Source of the DNA: Jacaranda mimosifolia
Lineage: Eukaryota; Streptophyta; Magnoliopsida; Lamiales; Bignoniaceae
Direction of reading: 5' to 3'
DNA length: 64,000 bases
NCBI GenBank assembly: GCA_018894105.1
Contig: CM032133.1
Span: 14,832,501-14,896,500, forward strand
Of this stretch, positions 46,457 through 57,350 are shown piece after piece (positions within the stretch are counted from its first letter, which is position 1; each line of letters begins with the position of its first letter). Position numbers and translations under genes: made by a program. Under the pieces are notes generated by a model. The model ran no database searches and was not told the origin of the DNA. It worked only from the letters and a program-made list of their open reading frames with translations.

Positions 46457-47620
46457 ATGGCCAGTGAGAACATCCTAGTTGTTACTGAGGAGAGAGGTAG
46501 GGAAATTGTGCGTACCCACAAAAAGAAGCAGCGGGACTCAAGTAAGTCTCGTGAGGGAGCTACTTGGGAAGGTGCCGTAGGTGAGATAAGTGAAAGGTTG
46601 GAACGAGTCAAGCACTCTGTCAAGACATTGGAGGAGCACGTACTTGGACAACTTGATACGTTCAAAGGGGACCTTCAGACTTGCCTTGACGCTAGCACTT
46701 CGGTAGAGGAACGGATGGCATGACTCGAGACTAAGGTGGAAGAACGTTTTACCCATATGGATGAGGAGATCTGCGGCATCATTTGAGCACTCCACGCAAG
46801 CATCGAAGGGATGCGCGATGAGATTACTTTATGTCAATGGGCGGTGGCTAATGGGACTGCCACTATGGGGGTCGTCACTACGAGAGTGGACCACCCAAAG
46901 CCTAAGACGTTTGATGGAAAAAGGGATGCCCAAGAGGTTGAGAACATTTTGTGGCAAATGGAGACTTACTCTGAGGGTCTCGGCCTTATTGATGAACCAA
47001 AAAAGATAAGAACGGCTTCTCTCTACCTCACTGGTGTTGCTATACTGTGGTGGCGAAGAAAACAAGTTGATGTGGAAAGAGGGGTGAGTTAGGTTGATAC
47101 TTGGGAATATTTCAAACGGGAGTTGAAAAAGTACTTCTACTTAGAGAACGTCGTGTATGAAGCTCGAAAGAAGTTGTGCGAGTTGAAGCAACGGACGACT
47201 ATCCCTGAGTATGTGAAGGAGTTCACGATGCTCATACTACAAATACCCAACATGGTAGAGGAAGACTTGATGTTCTACTTCATCGATGGTCTCCAAGGTT
47301 AGGCAAGGCAAGAAGTGCATAGAAGGAACGTAACGTCCCTAGATGAGGCCATTGCTGCGGCAGAGTCTCTTATTGAGTTCCAAAGAAATGTCAACCCCGC
47401 CAAGCCCAGGAATGAGAAGGGTAACTCGACTGAAGGTGGGGGAGAAAAGAAGGACTACAGGGGTAGTCATGACAAGCCCTTGTCTGGATAGAAGGACTAT
47501 AAGGACAAGAAGAAAAGGTTTGTGCCCAGGGGCAGTTGCTATGTGTGCAAGGAGCCACATGCAATGAAGGAATGCCCAAAGCTGGGTTCCTTATCGGCTA
47601 TCGTCGAGGAGCATGCATGA
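46457..47620 (+). pseudogene. gypsy gag with five nonsense codons
   Basis: One frame runs from ATG 46457 to about 47620, interrupted only by stop codons near 46721, 46784, 47090, 47299 and 47489. It has an N-terminal coiled coil (ISERLERVKHSVKTLEEHV), the capsid core (PKTFDGKRDAQEVENILWQM ... ALWWRR-type block, ELKKYFYLENV, FIDGL) and a zinc knuckle CYVCKEPHAMKEC (CX2CX3HX4C) near 47540-47580, the form seen in plant chromovirus-like gags. The frame is otherwise intact over 1.1 kb, so the stops look recent; most fit single C-to-T or G-to-A changes. Confidence 0.88.
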
Positions 47621-48302
47621 GGCAACGATGAGTAGCCCAGAGCAGGATGCAAGTCGTATTGAATCTTTGCATCTTCTTAACACCTTTAATGCTAAGGCGG
47701 TACCCACGATATCAAGCAAGGGGCTTTTGTACGTGGAAGCTAGCATTAACGACAAGTCCGCTAAGGTACTAGTGGATACGGGGGCGACACACAACTTTGT
47801 TGATGAGCAGAAGGCAAAACGATTGGGCCTACATGTCGTGAGGGGCGACGGTTGGCTTAGGACAATGAATGTGAGTGCTAAGCGTCTTAATAGCATTGCT
47901 AAGGATGTAGATATGAAGTTGGGCACTTGGAAAGGCCAAGTGGACTTTTCGGTGACACCGATGGATGACTTCAAAGTTGTGCTAGGAATGGATTTCCTAC
48001 GCAAGGTGATCGCTATCCCTATGCCTTATTTTAACTCAGTGTGTATTTTAGATAAGGTATCAGCATGCATGATACCGACTACTAGTTCATTTAGGAGAAA
48101 TGCTGAGGAACAACAATTATCGGCTATGCAATTGGCCAAGGGGGTCAAGAAGGGTGAGTCGACGTTCTTGGCAACCCTGAAGTTGGAAAAACCAATCAAT
48201 AGCGAACAAAGGGATGTTGCACTGCTAATTATAAGGGAAGTTCTCAAAGAAAACACGGATGTGATGCCACCGGAGCTACCAAAGAAACTTATACCAAGGT
48301 GA
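47613..48302 (+). pseudogene. retropepsin domain of the gag-protease element
   Basis: A 229-codon open frame, one base out of phase with gag. LVDTGATHNFV (near residues 53-63) carries the catalytic Asp of retroviral-type aspartic proteases, and VVLGMDFL (near 122-129) is the flap-distal ILG-type motif. It would cut the Gag-Pol polyprotein. The frame stops at the linker just before where RT should begin. The protease itself looks intact, but it needs a frameshift or a repair of about one base near 47615 to be made with Gag. Confidence 0.85.
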
Positions 48303-48413
48303 GAGGTGGATCACCAGATCGAGTTGGAGCCTGGCAAAAAGGACCATAACAGATCTGTGAAGGTTCCAAGACCAACCTCAAAACCTCGATGCGACAAGGG
48401 CGTCACTAGTTTA

Positions 48414-48425
48414 GGTGGGGGAGAA
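48414..48425 (+). other. polypurine tract of the gag-protease element
   Basis: GGTGGGGGAGAA lies directly against the start of the 3' LTR, as in most plant gypsy elements. Confidence 0.85.
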
Positions 48426-49177
48426 TGTCACGCTCCGATTGATTATGTGCATGGAAGCAAGACGATGGAGGTTTTAGAAAGGTCTTGGAAGGCTTTGGAA
48501 GTTCCTGGAACACTTTGGAAGGTCTTGGAACACCTTGGAAGGTCCTGGAAGACTTTGGAAGGTCTAGGAAGACCTTGGAAGGTCCAAGAAGAGTTTGGAA
48601 GTCTTTGGAAAATTGTACACATTTGTAGAAGTCTTTAGAATCTTTTAGAAGTCTTTAGAAGCTTATAGATATTTGTAGAACCTTGTGGACACTTGTCAAA
48701 ATGTGAGGATTTGTGTGGAGTTTTGTGGAGTTATGTAGAACTCTCCAGACAAATTTCTAGAATATTGTACTTAGTTGTAGAAATATGTAGAAAAGGTGTA
48801 GAAAAGTTTAGAAACATATAGAAAACTTTAGAAAGTCCTAGATTAGGAAATATCTAGACTACTAAATCTAAACCGTATGATGAAATCAATCTCCATCGTC
48901 CATTTGGGAAGGAGATCAGTATAAATAGGACTAAGGGGTCATTTGTAAAATGGTGTGTATGGAATGTATGGAAAGTAAGAATCAAGCAAAGGAAGTTTAC
49001 TACCATTTTCTTGTAGCCTCTCGTAACTCTCTCTCGTGTTCTTAATGCTTGACTAATACTCCTAGCACACACACAACACTTAAACTCCAAAGGGTGAGGC
49101 TGACTTAGCTAGTGTCGCAAGGGGCAAACGAGGAGCTAAGTGCCGCACGGTTGCTTGTAAGGGACAATTCTGTGACA
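48426..49177 (+). repeat. 3' LTR of the gag-protease element
   Basis: Starts TGTCACGCTCCG and ends TTCTGTGACA; colinear with 45690-46411 but with about 30 extra bases of GGAAGGTC-type repeat units. It carries the same TTCTAGAATATTG (48755-48767) and TATAAATAGG (about 48920). Confidence 0.92.
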
Positions 49178-49553
49178 GTTTGCTAATGTAGAGTTATCCA
49201 CCAGTGCAAATGAACTTGTTTACAAACACTTCGAATCATGCATAGCTAATTAGTCCAACTTAGTCTCCAGCTCCAGCCTTATCTGCAAAACCACAAATTG
49301 GACCAGTAAATGGCTATGCCTTATTCTAAGTCTAAGTCAAGAATAGTGAACCCTCCATATCCAAGCAACTCGAAGCCAATGGAAGGCAAGGTTGGTTTTC
49401 CTTTTATTTGACAAAAGCGAATGTCTTCGGCCTCCAAATTTTGGAGGCCTCGAACATATATTTTCTCTTATATATCTTAAGCCTCAAAATGGAAAATATA
49501 AGATTTACTCTTTTTTAATTTTGGCTTTAAAAAAATTGTAACGCAGTTATATA
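49178..49553. other. intergenic stretch between two retroelements
   Basis: Unique DNA of ordinary composition. It has one perfect 10-bp palindrome with a single-base spacer (GGCCTCCAAA / TTTGGAGGCC near 49429-49449). No gene was recognised. Confidence 0.5.
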
Positions 49554-50282
49554 TGATATGGGTAAGCCAATAAGCCCAATAAAATACTAAAGCCCAATAT
49601 CAAGCTCAACGAATTGAGCTCTGGGCCCAAGCATTTCTAGCCTCAAATAAGTTAGCCCATGACAATGATACGTTTTTGGGCCGAATCGAAAACTTTAAGT
49701 CGACCTCAGAAGTCGATTGAGGTCGACCTCACGAGGTTGAAAGCACATAGGAGAAGAAGAGGTTGCCCAGCCAAAGGCGCATTAATGGTGAAGTCTGCCA
49801 CCCATCACATCTGCATTAAATGTACCCGAACTACCCTTATTTCCGCATTAAATGGCTTTGACGGCGCATTACCTCCACATTAATGACTGTAAAAACTCTC
49901 TCTCCAGTCAACCGGTCATTAGCAAGGCTTTGGACTAAGTTGAAAAGACCTAAGTTACCCATACTCAAGGAAGAGAAGGCTTAGTTTGTATCAAGGAGAA
50001 ACCCATCTTTTCATCCCCCGCATACACAATAAATACCCCATCTTTCAGAGATAAAGGTGCGCTTTTACACACTTTCTAAACCGTTACCCTGCCAAATTAT
50101 CTTCAGGTCAAAGATTGACTTAAACATCAGAGGGTCTTAGCCGAGGACCCTATCGACTAACGTGAAGTTTGTTCATTAACTATAGGATTTGACCCTGCAT
50201 AATCTATTTTCCTAACTTTCTAGTCAACATAAGACTTCTAATTGAAACCAAGAAGCCCACCTCGCCAAAATTGACATTATCA
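49554..50282 (+). repeat. 5' LTR of the Tat-like element
   Basis: The 729-bp LTR starts TGATATGGG and ends TTATCA; the start was fixed by comparison with the solo LTR at 41366-42105 and the end by the primer site. It contains repeated GTCGACCTCA-type motifs and a TATA-like ATAAATACCCC near 50027-50038. Confidence 0.7.
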
Positions 50283-50301
50283 TTTGGCGCCATCTGTATG
50301 A
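50283..50301 (+). other. primer-binding site of the Tat-like element
   Basis: TTTGGCGCCATCTGTATG follows the LTR directly. TGGCGCC is the usual start of Tat and Athila primer sites; which tRNA pairs with it was not determined. Confidence 0.75.
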
Positions 50302-50439
50302 TATGGAATCTACAGCTGAAAAATGGTGAACACTGGGCGAGCCACTTCCAAAAGGTAGAGTGACCACATATTACTACAACTTCTCCCATCGCCGCCACAA
50401 CCTTAGTTAGACAAGCAATATGAGGGCCTAAGCTCTTAG

Positions 50440-51840
50440 CTGGAACAGATGGTCACTTTGACCATCCCTCAGCTTATGCAAATGATTAGTGACCAGATAT
50501 TGGCTCAGCTCGGCATAGTTATCTGCCGTCTTGCAAAGGCATAACAATCAGATGGCTTAGTTAGTGCCACACCACACCCCTCATAACAAGAAGAAAGACC
50601 ACCAGGGTAGATAAAATAAGAAATGAATCTCATCACAACCTCAGCAGATAAGACTTGAGTCTTAGTCTTTTTTACGTGATGAAGCTCGTTATCAACCTCG
50701 AGATGATGTAGCAGATTCAGTGGAGGACCTGGCTCGATCTAATTAAGCCCATCAATACGAGCGGGTCGAGCGCTAGAGACCTCAATCTAACAGAGATTTA
50801 TCTAAAACAAACCAAGATGAATGGAAGGAAGTGTCATACCAAGTCCAATAGTTAAACAGATGATTGGAGGAGATCTCAAGGAGAAATGTTGAAAGAATTC
50901 AACTCGACAATGCCCCTAAACTTCAACGATAAAGGGAATCCCCATTTATCTAGGAAATAATTGAGGACCGCATAGTAATTGATGCAAAAATCCCAATCGA
51001 ATTGCCTAGATATAACAGGTCAACTGACCCCAATGAGCACCTGCTGCAATTCAAGCACATGATGCAGCTATATGGCCATAATGACCATATTCATGCCAAA
51101 AATGTTGGTTACTACTTTTCTAGGAGTGGTGCTCGAATGGTTTGTCAAGTTGGAACCTACATCTATTTTTACCTATAATCATCTCTGCGACAAATTCCTT
51201 CATCAATTTAGCAGTAGAAAGAAAGCAAAGCTACCTTATACTCACCTCCACACAGTCAAGTAGAATGAAGGTGAATTTCTTCAGGATTTCTTTTCTAGGT
51301 TCAACACCAAGATGCTAAAAATTGATAACCCCAAGATCAAATTTTTGATCGACGTCATATTCCTTAGATTGAGACATAAGGAATATGCCAATGCTTTGGT
51401 CAATGAGAGATCGGGAATAATGGAGGAGCTTCTTGACCTTGCAGAAAAGTATATGACGTAGGAGGACATGAATAAGATGAAATATGGTTGTGGAGAGGGT
51501 GATAAGAAGAAAGGTAAGGAGAAAGACGACAGGCACCAAAAAAATGGTCACCAATCTCTGATTAATAGGTTTCATAATTATGCACCACTTAACACCCTTA
51601 GAAAAGAGGTCTTGTTTGTAATCTAAAATGACAATCTCCTCAAAAGACCAAGAAACTCAATGAGACTCAAGCCATGAAAAACTCCAAGAAATATTGCCAC
51701 TTTCACAGGTAGAAAGAGCACGACACGGAGGATTGTTTTAACCTTCAGGATAAGATTGAGTAACTCATCTGACAAGGTCATCTCAAAAAGTATGTGGATG
51801 AAAAAGCCCGACAAGCAATGGCTTAGCCCGACCACATTCT
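50440..51840 (+). pseudogene. gag of the Tat-like element
   Basis: Conserved Gag starts near 50945 (EIIEDRIVIDAKIPIELPRY, then STDPNEHLLQFKHMMQLYG), continues with the EWFVKLEPTSI and FLHQFSSRKK blocks at 51130-51230, FLQDFFSRFNTKMLKI near 51280, and ends in a zinc-finger region (CHF...HDTEDC near 51695-51740) followed by GHLKKYVDEKAR. At least six stops or frameshifts interrupt it. It is the plus-strand counterpart of the gag at 2130-3140. Confidence 0.78.
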
Positions 51841-52072
51841 CCGTGGAGAATGATCGGTTAGCTCAAGAAATGAGGATAAAGGAAAGAAAAAAGTCGAAGA
51901 AAAGCACCTCCCATTGAGAGGCGTAATTGACACTATTGTAGGAGGACCAATTGGGGGGAGGGGACTACAAATTAGCAAGAAAGCAAGCATAAAGAAAGCT
52001 CAAATCAGCTAACTTGATGCTAGCCAAGATAGTCTACCAGCTTTCTACCAGTGCAGACCCCTATATCTTTTT

Positions 52073-52600
52073 TTGATCCAATCTCTCTCATTTATGAGGT
52101 TAAGGGACAGAGAGCAAATTGGATTGCCCCTAGTAGCTACCATGGAAATAGCAAACTTTGAAGTGAGAAAGATCCTGGCTGACAATGATAACTCAGCAAA
52201 CATAATTTTCTTGTTGACATTGGAAAGAATGAAGTTAGGAAAGTTGAAGTTTGAGCCTGTCCGTACTCTATTGATTGGGTTTGGTGGATTAGAAATTGTG
52301 CCGGTAGGGTCCATAGATTTGTCTACATCTTTTGGAGAAGCACCAAAGAGATATACCCTCATGATCAACTACTTGGTCATTGACGCACCCTTGCTTACAA
52401 CGCCATAATTGGGAGATCAACGCTTAATGATTTCAGGGCCGTAGTATTGACCTATCATATGAAAGTCAAATTCCCAACAGCAGCTGGTATAGGAGAGTTG
52501 CTTTGCAACATGAAAGAAGCATGGCATTGCTATACTATTGTGGTCGAGGCGAATGAACAAAAAACCCAACCAAAATTGAAACTCTAAGGGGATATCCCAA
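52073..52600 (+). pseudogene. aspartic protease region of the Tat-like element
   Basis: EVRKILADNDNSANIIF corresponds to the active-site strand V(R)RILVDNGSSADILF of Tat proteases; the conserved DNG has become DND. The C-part, NAIIGRSTLNDFRAVVLTYHMKVKFPT near 52410-52480, is typical of this lineage and lies in another frame. The protein is inactive by sequence. Confidence 0.8.
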
Positions 52601-52699
52601 TAATAGAACCTGAGGAGAGACAACCAAGCAAAAAGAGAAGAGGAAAGACAACAAAGTCTAGCCAATAGAAGAATTCAAAATAATCAAACTCAAACTTGG

Positions 52700-53510
52700 G
52701 AATACTGATAAGACCACAAGGATAAGAACTAGCCTGGGACATAATATGGAGTGCATGTTGATCAATTTCCTTAGAAAGAATATTGATGTTTTTGCATGGA
52801 AAGCAAACGACCTTAAAGGAATCGACCCCTGGGTCATCGTCCACCATCTCAATGTCGACTTTCAAGCTACTTAGACAAAAAATCAAGACATTCGACACTG
52901 AGAGGTACCAGATCATTGAGGAGTAGATCAACAAACTTTTAGAAGTAGGCTACATGGTAGAGATACAATATCCTAGTTGGCTTTGTAATGTAGTCCTTAT
53001 TCCTATTGAGGGCAAATGGAGAATGTGTAATAGTTTTACTGATCTTAATAAAGCATGCTCTAAGGACCTGTACCCACTACCTCTAATACATCTATTAGTT
53101 GACTAAACAGTTGTGACCTCCTGAGTATGATGGATGCTTTTCAAGGATACTACCAAATTTTCATAGCTCCCGAAGATAGGAACAAAACCGCTTTTTGTGG
53201 TCCCAAATAGTGTATATTATTTCCTCGTCATGCCATTTGGGTCGACAAATATTGGAGCAACTTACCAAAAGCTAGTAAACTTTATGTTCAAGAATGAAAT
53301 GAGTTGATCTATGGAGGTTTATGTGATATGATTGTTAAAATGAAAAATAAATCAGACCATTTATCTGAACTCGACTACACATTTTCAATATTAAAGGCAT
53401 TCGACATGAAGCTTAATCCCAACAAATTCACATTCGGAATGAGATGTGGGAAGTTTTTGGGCTACATGGTTAGCTAGAGAGGCATTGAAGCTAACCCCCA
53501 AAAGATCTAA
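52700..53510 (+). pseudogene. reverse transcriptase of the Tat-like element
   Basis: Fragments in several frames follow the normal RT order: WLSNVVLI..GKWRMC near 52980-53025, DLNKACSKDLYPLP near 53041-53085, the FLVMPFG block near 53222-53242, and the segment where YVDD should lie, near 53322-53345. There the sequence TATGTGATATGATTG fits YVDDMI with four bases missing, so the catalytic pair of aspartates is destroyed. Confidence 0.75.
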
Positions 53511-53537
53511 GCAATTCAAGATATCTCACCACCCAAA

Positions 53538-53997
53538 ATGATAAGAGATGTTCAAAGATTAGTCGAAAGATTCATTACTCTCAGTCGATTTATTGCTCAA
53601 TTAGCAGACAAAAATCTACCATTCTTTAAGATCCTCATTACTGTGAGGAAGTTTCAGTGGACAAAAGAATGCGACCAGGCTCTGGTTGAACTCAAACAGT
53701 ACCTAACTACACCGTCATTACTTGCAAAACTTGTGGCCGGAGAAGTATTGGACTTATACCTGGCGATCTCGGCAGCAACTGTTAGTTCAGTTTTGGTATC
53801 CACTCAGCAAGGGTTCGCACAGGCCAATATACTATTTTAGCAAGGTCTTACAAGGCCCCGACCATAACTATTTGGAGATCGAAAAAATTTGCGCTTACCC
53901 TGATCACAGCAGCACGGAAGCTAAGACCTTATTTCTTGTCACATGCTATTATTATTTTGACAAATCAACCATTGAAGCAAGTGCTCTCCAAGCCTAA
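53538..53997 (+). pseudogene. RNase H of the Tat-like element
   Basis: The RT-RNase H link (RFIAQLADKNLPFFKIL, KFQWTKECDQALVELKQYL) is open from 53538 to 53840. The RNase H part begins LDLYLAISAATVSSVLV and then shifts frame to IYYFSKVLQGPDHNYLEIEK. It belongs between RT and the second RNase H. Confidence 0.82.
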
Positions 53998-54179
53998 TAC
54001 ATCGAGAAGATTAACCAAATGGGCTATTGAGTTAGGAGAATTCGATGTTAAATTTCAGCCCCGCATATCCATAAAAGCTCAGGTGTTGGTTAATTTCATG
54101 GTATAGCGTATCGACCTCTCTACAGTAGTTGAGCCACAACAACTGGTCTAGTTTTTGCACATTAATAGATCAGCCACAA

Positions 54180-54640
54180 GCACTGGGGGTGGAGCAAGAA
54201 TTTTCTTGTATTCTCCTTAGGCTAAGGAATATGATTTCGCAATCAAGCTAACTACCCAGACACAAACAATGAAGCCGAGTACGAAGCTCTCATCGTAGGA
54301 ATAAGGATGGCCCTTGATAGGGGGGTCGAGTTTCTAGCAGCTACTATAGATTCACAGCTAGTTGCGGAGCAATTTGGAGAAAATTTTGAAGTAAGAGAAA
54401 GGACCATGAGCACATATCAAGCAGAGGTCAAAAAATTGGAACAACAATTCAAAAAATTTACACTCAGCCAGGCACCTTGGTTGGAAAATGAAAGAGCATA
54501 TACACTTTCCAAGTTTGCTAGCTCAACAAAAGGCACGGGGGAAAGGACAATAACTTTTTTGGTCTCGAATAAGCCCACCATAGGTGACTTCCACCAAAGT
54601 GAGGTCTTGACCGTTGAGGAGACAAGCTAAAGTTCGTTCG
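54180..54640 (+). pseudogene. second RNase H domain of the Tat-like element
   Basis: NNEAEYEALIVGIRMALDRG at 54262-54330 (one frameshift in it) and the DSQLV block near 54349-54363 are the conserved E and D motifs of a second RNase H-type domain that Tat elements carry in addition to the usual one. The frame is open from 54307 to 54630. A charged linker (TYQAEVKKLEQQFKKF) follows. Confidence 0.75.
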
Positions 54641-54829
54641 ATGAAATAAAATCCCACTTAGAGAAGGAAAATTACCATAGGACAAAGCGGAGGCCCAGAG
54701 GTTAAAGGGGCGATAAGAAAATTTTGCTCTAGACGAGTTTGATCAGTTGTATAAAATATCTATCTCGAGGACCCCATTAAAATGCCTGACATCGGACTAA
54801 GGACAATAGGTCCTATGGGAGATCTACGC

Positions 54830-55862
54830 TAGTATTTGTGGAGACCACACAGGGGGAAGCACATTAGCTCATAAGGTCATCAGACATGGATATTTTTGGC
54901 TAACACTGCTCAAGGACATGATCGACTTTGCACGTAAATGCCCATCTTGCCAAGTACATGCTAATATCTTTCATCAGCCAGCTACAACCCTCGTCCCAGT
55001 ATAGATCACTTGACATTTCAACCAGCAGGGGGTCGATATAGTGGGATCTTTCCAAAAAGCTACACGACAGAGGAAGTACATGCTAGTAGTAGTAGAATAT
55101 TTCACTAAATGGGTCGAGGCAGAAGTCGCATCCAAGATAATAGATGTTGCAATAAGGAGTTTCTTATGAAAAAATGTCATCTGTAGTTTTGGTTTGCCCA
55201 AAGTGCTCATATTTGATAATGGCACCCAATTCCAAAGTAAAAGGAAGAGAGATTGGTGCAAAAGCTTCGGGATCAGGCAACATTTCACTTCGGTGGGAAA
55301 TCCACAAGCAAATGGTCAAACGGAGGCCAACAAATGAACTATTCTGGATTATATCAAATTCCGACTTGAAGATTCTAAAGCTAGCTGGGCAGATGACCTC
55401 CCGAGTGTCTTATGGGCCTATTGGACCACCCTAAGAACAACCACAGGACAAAACCTATATAGCCTGGTCTATGGCTCTAAAGCAGTTGTCCTAGCAAAAT
55501 TAATCCAACATATAGCTTGAGTTATACATTATAACCCGATCGAAAATGAAGCAGAAAGGGAATTTGACCTTGAGACAATTAATGAACTTCTTCAACAAGC
55601 CTTCACAAAAATGCAATGGTATAGGTCAATCATGGCCAAACACTATGACAAAGGTGTTAGACTAAGATGTTTTAAAGTCGGTGGTCTGGTCCTCAAGAAG
55701 GTTAAAGTCTCAAAGAATGTCGGGAAACTAGACCCAAAATAGGAAGGTCCCTGCTCTGTGGTGAAAGTAGCAAAACACAATTGTTATTGACTAGCCGACA
55801 TGGGTGGAAACGAGCTCCCCAAACCATGGAACACAGCTAACTTGAAGAAGTTTTATGTGTAA
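54830..55862 (+). pseudogene. integrase of the Tat-like element
   Basis: The HHCC zinc domain (HKVIRHGYFW ... CPSCQ) is at 54870-54955. The catalytic triad is visible as GVDIVG near 55033, IFDNGTQF near 55211 and GNPQANGQTEAN near 55298-55333. The C-part (KVGGLVLKKV ... LKKFYV) ends with TAA at 55860-55862. Six in-frame stops and at least two frameshifts inactivate it. There is no chromodomain. Confidence 0.85.
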
Positions 55863-55916
55863 ATTGAGATCTAATTATATGAAAGCAATACTTCTTCTTA
55901 ATGCATACAATACTGC

Positions 55917-56135
55917 GACCCCGTAGTTGAATGACTCAATTGATTTTAGATCAATTATTAAATAAAGATCAAATCGACCCTGCATTCGTATGATCAAATT
56001 AATTTTGGATCAATTATTAAAAGAAGATCAAATCGACCTCGTAGTTGTATGATCAAATTGATTTTTGCTCAATTATTAAATAAGGACCTCGTAGTCCTAC
56101 GATCAAATTAGTTTTGGATCAATTATCAAAAAATG
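55917..56135 (+). repeat. tandem array, four units of 50-59 bp, after pol
   Basis: Units start with GACC(C/T) at 55917, 55976, 56035 and 56085. Each contains GATCAAATT(G/A)ATTTT(G)GATCAATTATTAAA; lengths are 59, 59, 50 and about 51 bases. They lie between the pol stop and the antisense gene. Confidence 0.88.
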
Positions 56136-56377
56136 ATTAAACAGATAGCGAAAAATCAACATTGAGCTTCTATTATTTTCCAAATATAAATTGACCTCCC
56201 AGTCAAGTTAACTTAGCATGACCAGCATAAGAAATTTGCCGAGATATTGTATAATCGACTAGCAACATTAGACTTAGCATAACTATGTCACATTTGATAG
56301 AAAGATAGCTACATCATTCAAATGCCCAATCTGGGCTTTACATCATGCAAAAATAAAAAAATTACATAAGAAATCGT

Positions 56378-57350
56378 TCAACTTGAACTAGCATCCTCCC
56401 CTTGACTACCTTGAGCAGCAACCTCTGTAGCAATCTCGTCGACAGCTTTGTCGAGCTCGTCAGTTATATCAATACCAACATCTAGGGATGGACCCTCGAC
56501 CTCTTGCTCAGGTCCAGATTAGGGCACTCCAGCAGGTTGAGATGGCCCAGATTCTTCTGTTAGGAAGACACGTTCCTCAGCAGGGAAGAAATTTACCATA
56601 TTTACTTCATTATTTTTGATATCCAAAGTAAAGTCACTGACAAAAGAGAATTCCTTCACTACTGCAACAACCCTGGGTGTGGAGGCACTACAATCTCTTC
56701 GATCGAAGCGTTTTCATCATAAACTTCAAGATGCTCATTTTTCATAATGTCGAGCTGACCCTTGTCCTATGCTCAAAACTCGTAGCCAAGGAACTCAAGT
56801 TGCTTCACTGCCTTCTCGAACACTACCTTGGCGTCATCTAGGCTGAAAGTCACACTAGCATCAGTGAACACCAAACTCAGCATAAATTGCTGTACGATCT
56901 CCTTCCGAATACCAGGCAGTACCTTGTAAAACTCGCCCCTAGCATAGCACAAATAGCTTTCATACGCTTGAGCTCGACCTGACAAGGACGCCTCCTGGAT
57001 TGAAGCCATTAACTTCTGCAGCTGCTCCTCAACTTCAACTAAAAGTTCAACGTCCTTCTACTCGAGCTATTTATTCAGCTTCTCAATTCTCGACTCCAAT
57101 GATTCGACCTTAGTCTTGGTCAAGCCTTTGTCGGTTCGTCTCACACAGCTTGTATCACTGATGGAGATTATATCCCTGTTGCCCGACCTGAAAGAAAGTA
57201 AGCACATCATGAAAAGACCAATTTCACAAAAACTAAGTAGTACATTCGACGAGAAACTTTACCATGTTTGTGTGGTAGGCAAATGCCTTCAAAGCGGCGA
57301 GCTGGTCGTGATTGAATATTTACACCCGATCTCTATGACAGAGACCAACA
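56378..57350 (-). pseudogene. antisense gene in the 3' region of the Tat-like element
   Basis: Reading the minus strand: QLAALKAFAYHTNM near 57300-57255, a possible intron (GTAAAG donor near 57262, TTTCTTTCAG acceptor ending near 57190), then VESLESRIEKLNK (coiled coil), the open segment 57009-56773 (SGRAQAYESYLCYARGEFYK ... KAVKQLEFLGYEF), and an acidic tail ending DELDKAVDEIATEVAA...SSS with stop at 56378. Several stops and shifts interrupt it. Antisense ORFs between pol and the 3' LTR are known in the Tat lineage; their role is unknown. The phase across the proposed intron does not fit perfectly. It is convergent with pol. Confidence 0.6.

Larger units (their letters stand above)
45690..49177 (+). 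mobile_element. short Ty3/gypsy derivative with only gag and protease
   Basis: Two LTRs (45690-46411 and 48426-49177) enclose a 2.0-kb interior with primer site, gag, a retropepsin domain and polypurine tract, but no reverse transcriptase, RNase H or integrase. After the protease the frame reads to PPELPKKLIPR, the point just before RT in gypsy polyproteins, then passes within about 120 bases to the polypurine tract. The flanks share GTTT (45686-45689, 49178-49181). The organisation resembles TR-GAG type non-autonomous elements, which need a partner's enzymes. Confidence 0.9.

Noticed and set aside
48426..49177. A CRISPR-like or satellite array from the GGAAGGTC units
   Set aside because: Units are short, imperfect and confined to the LTR start in both LTR copies; there are no spacers.
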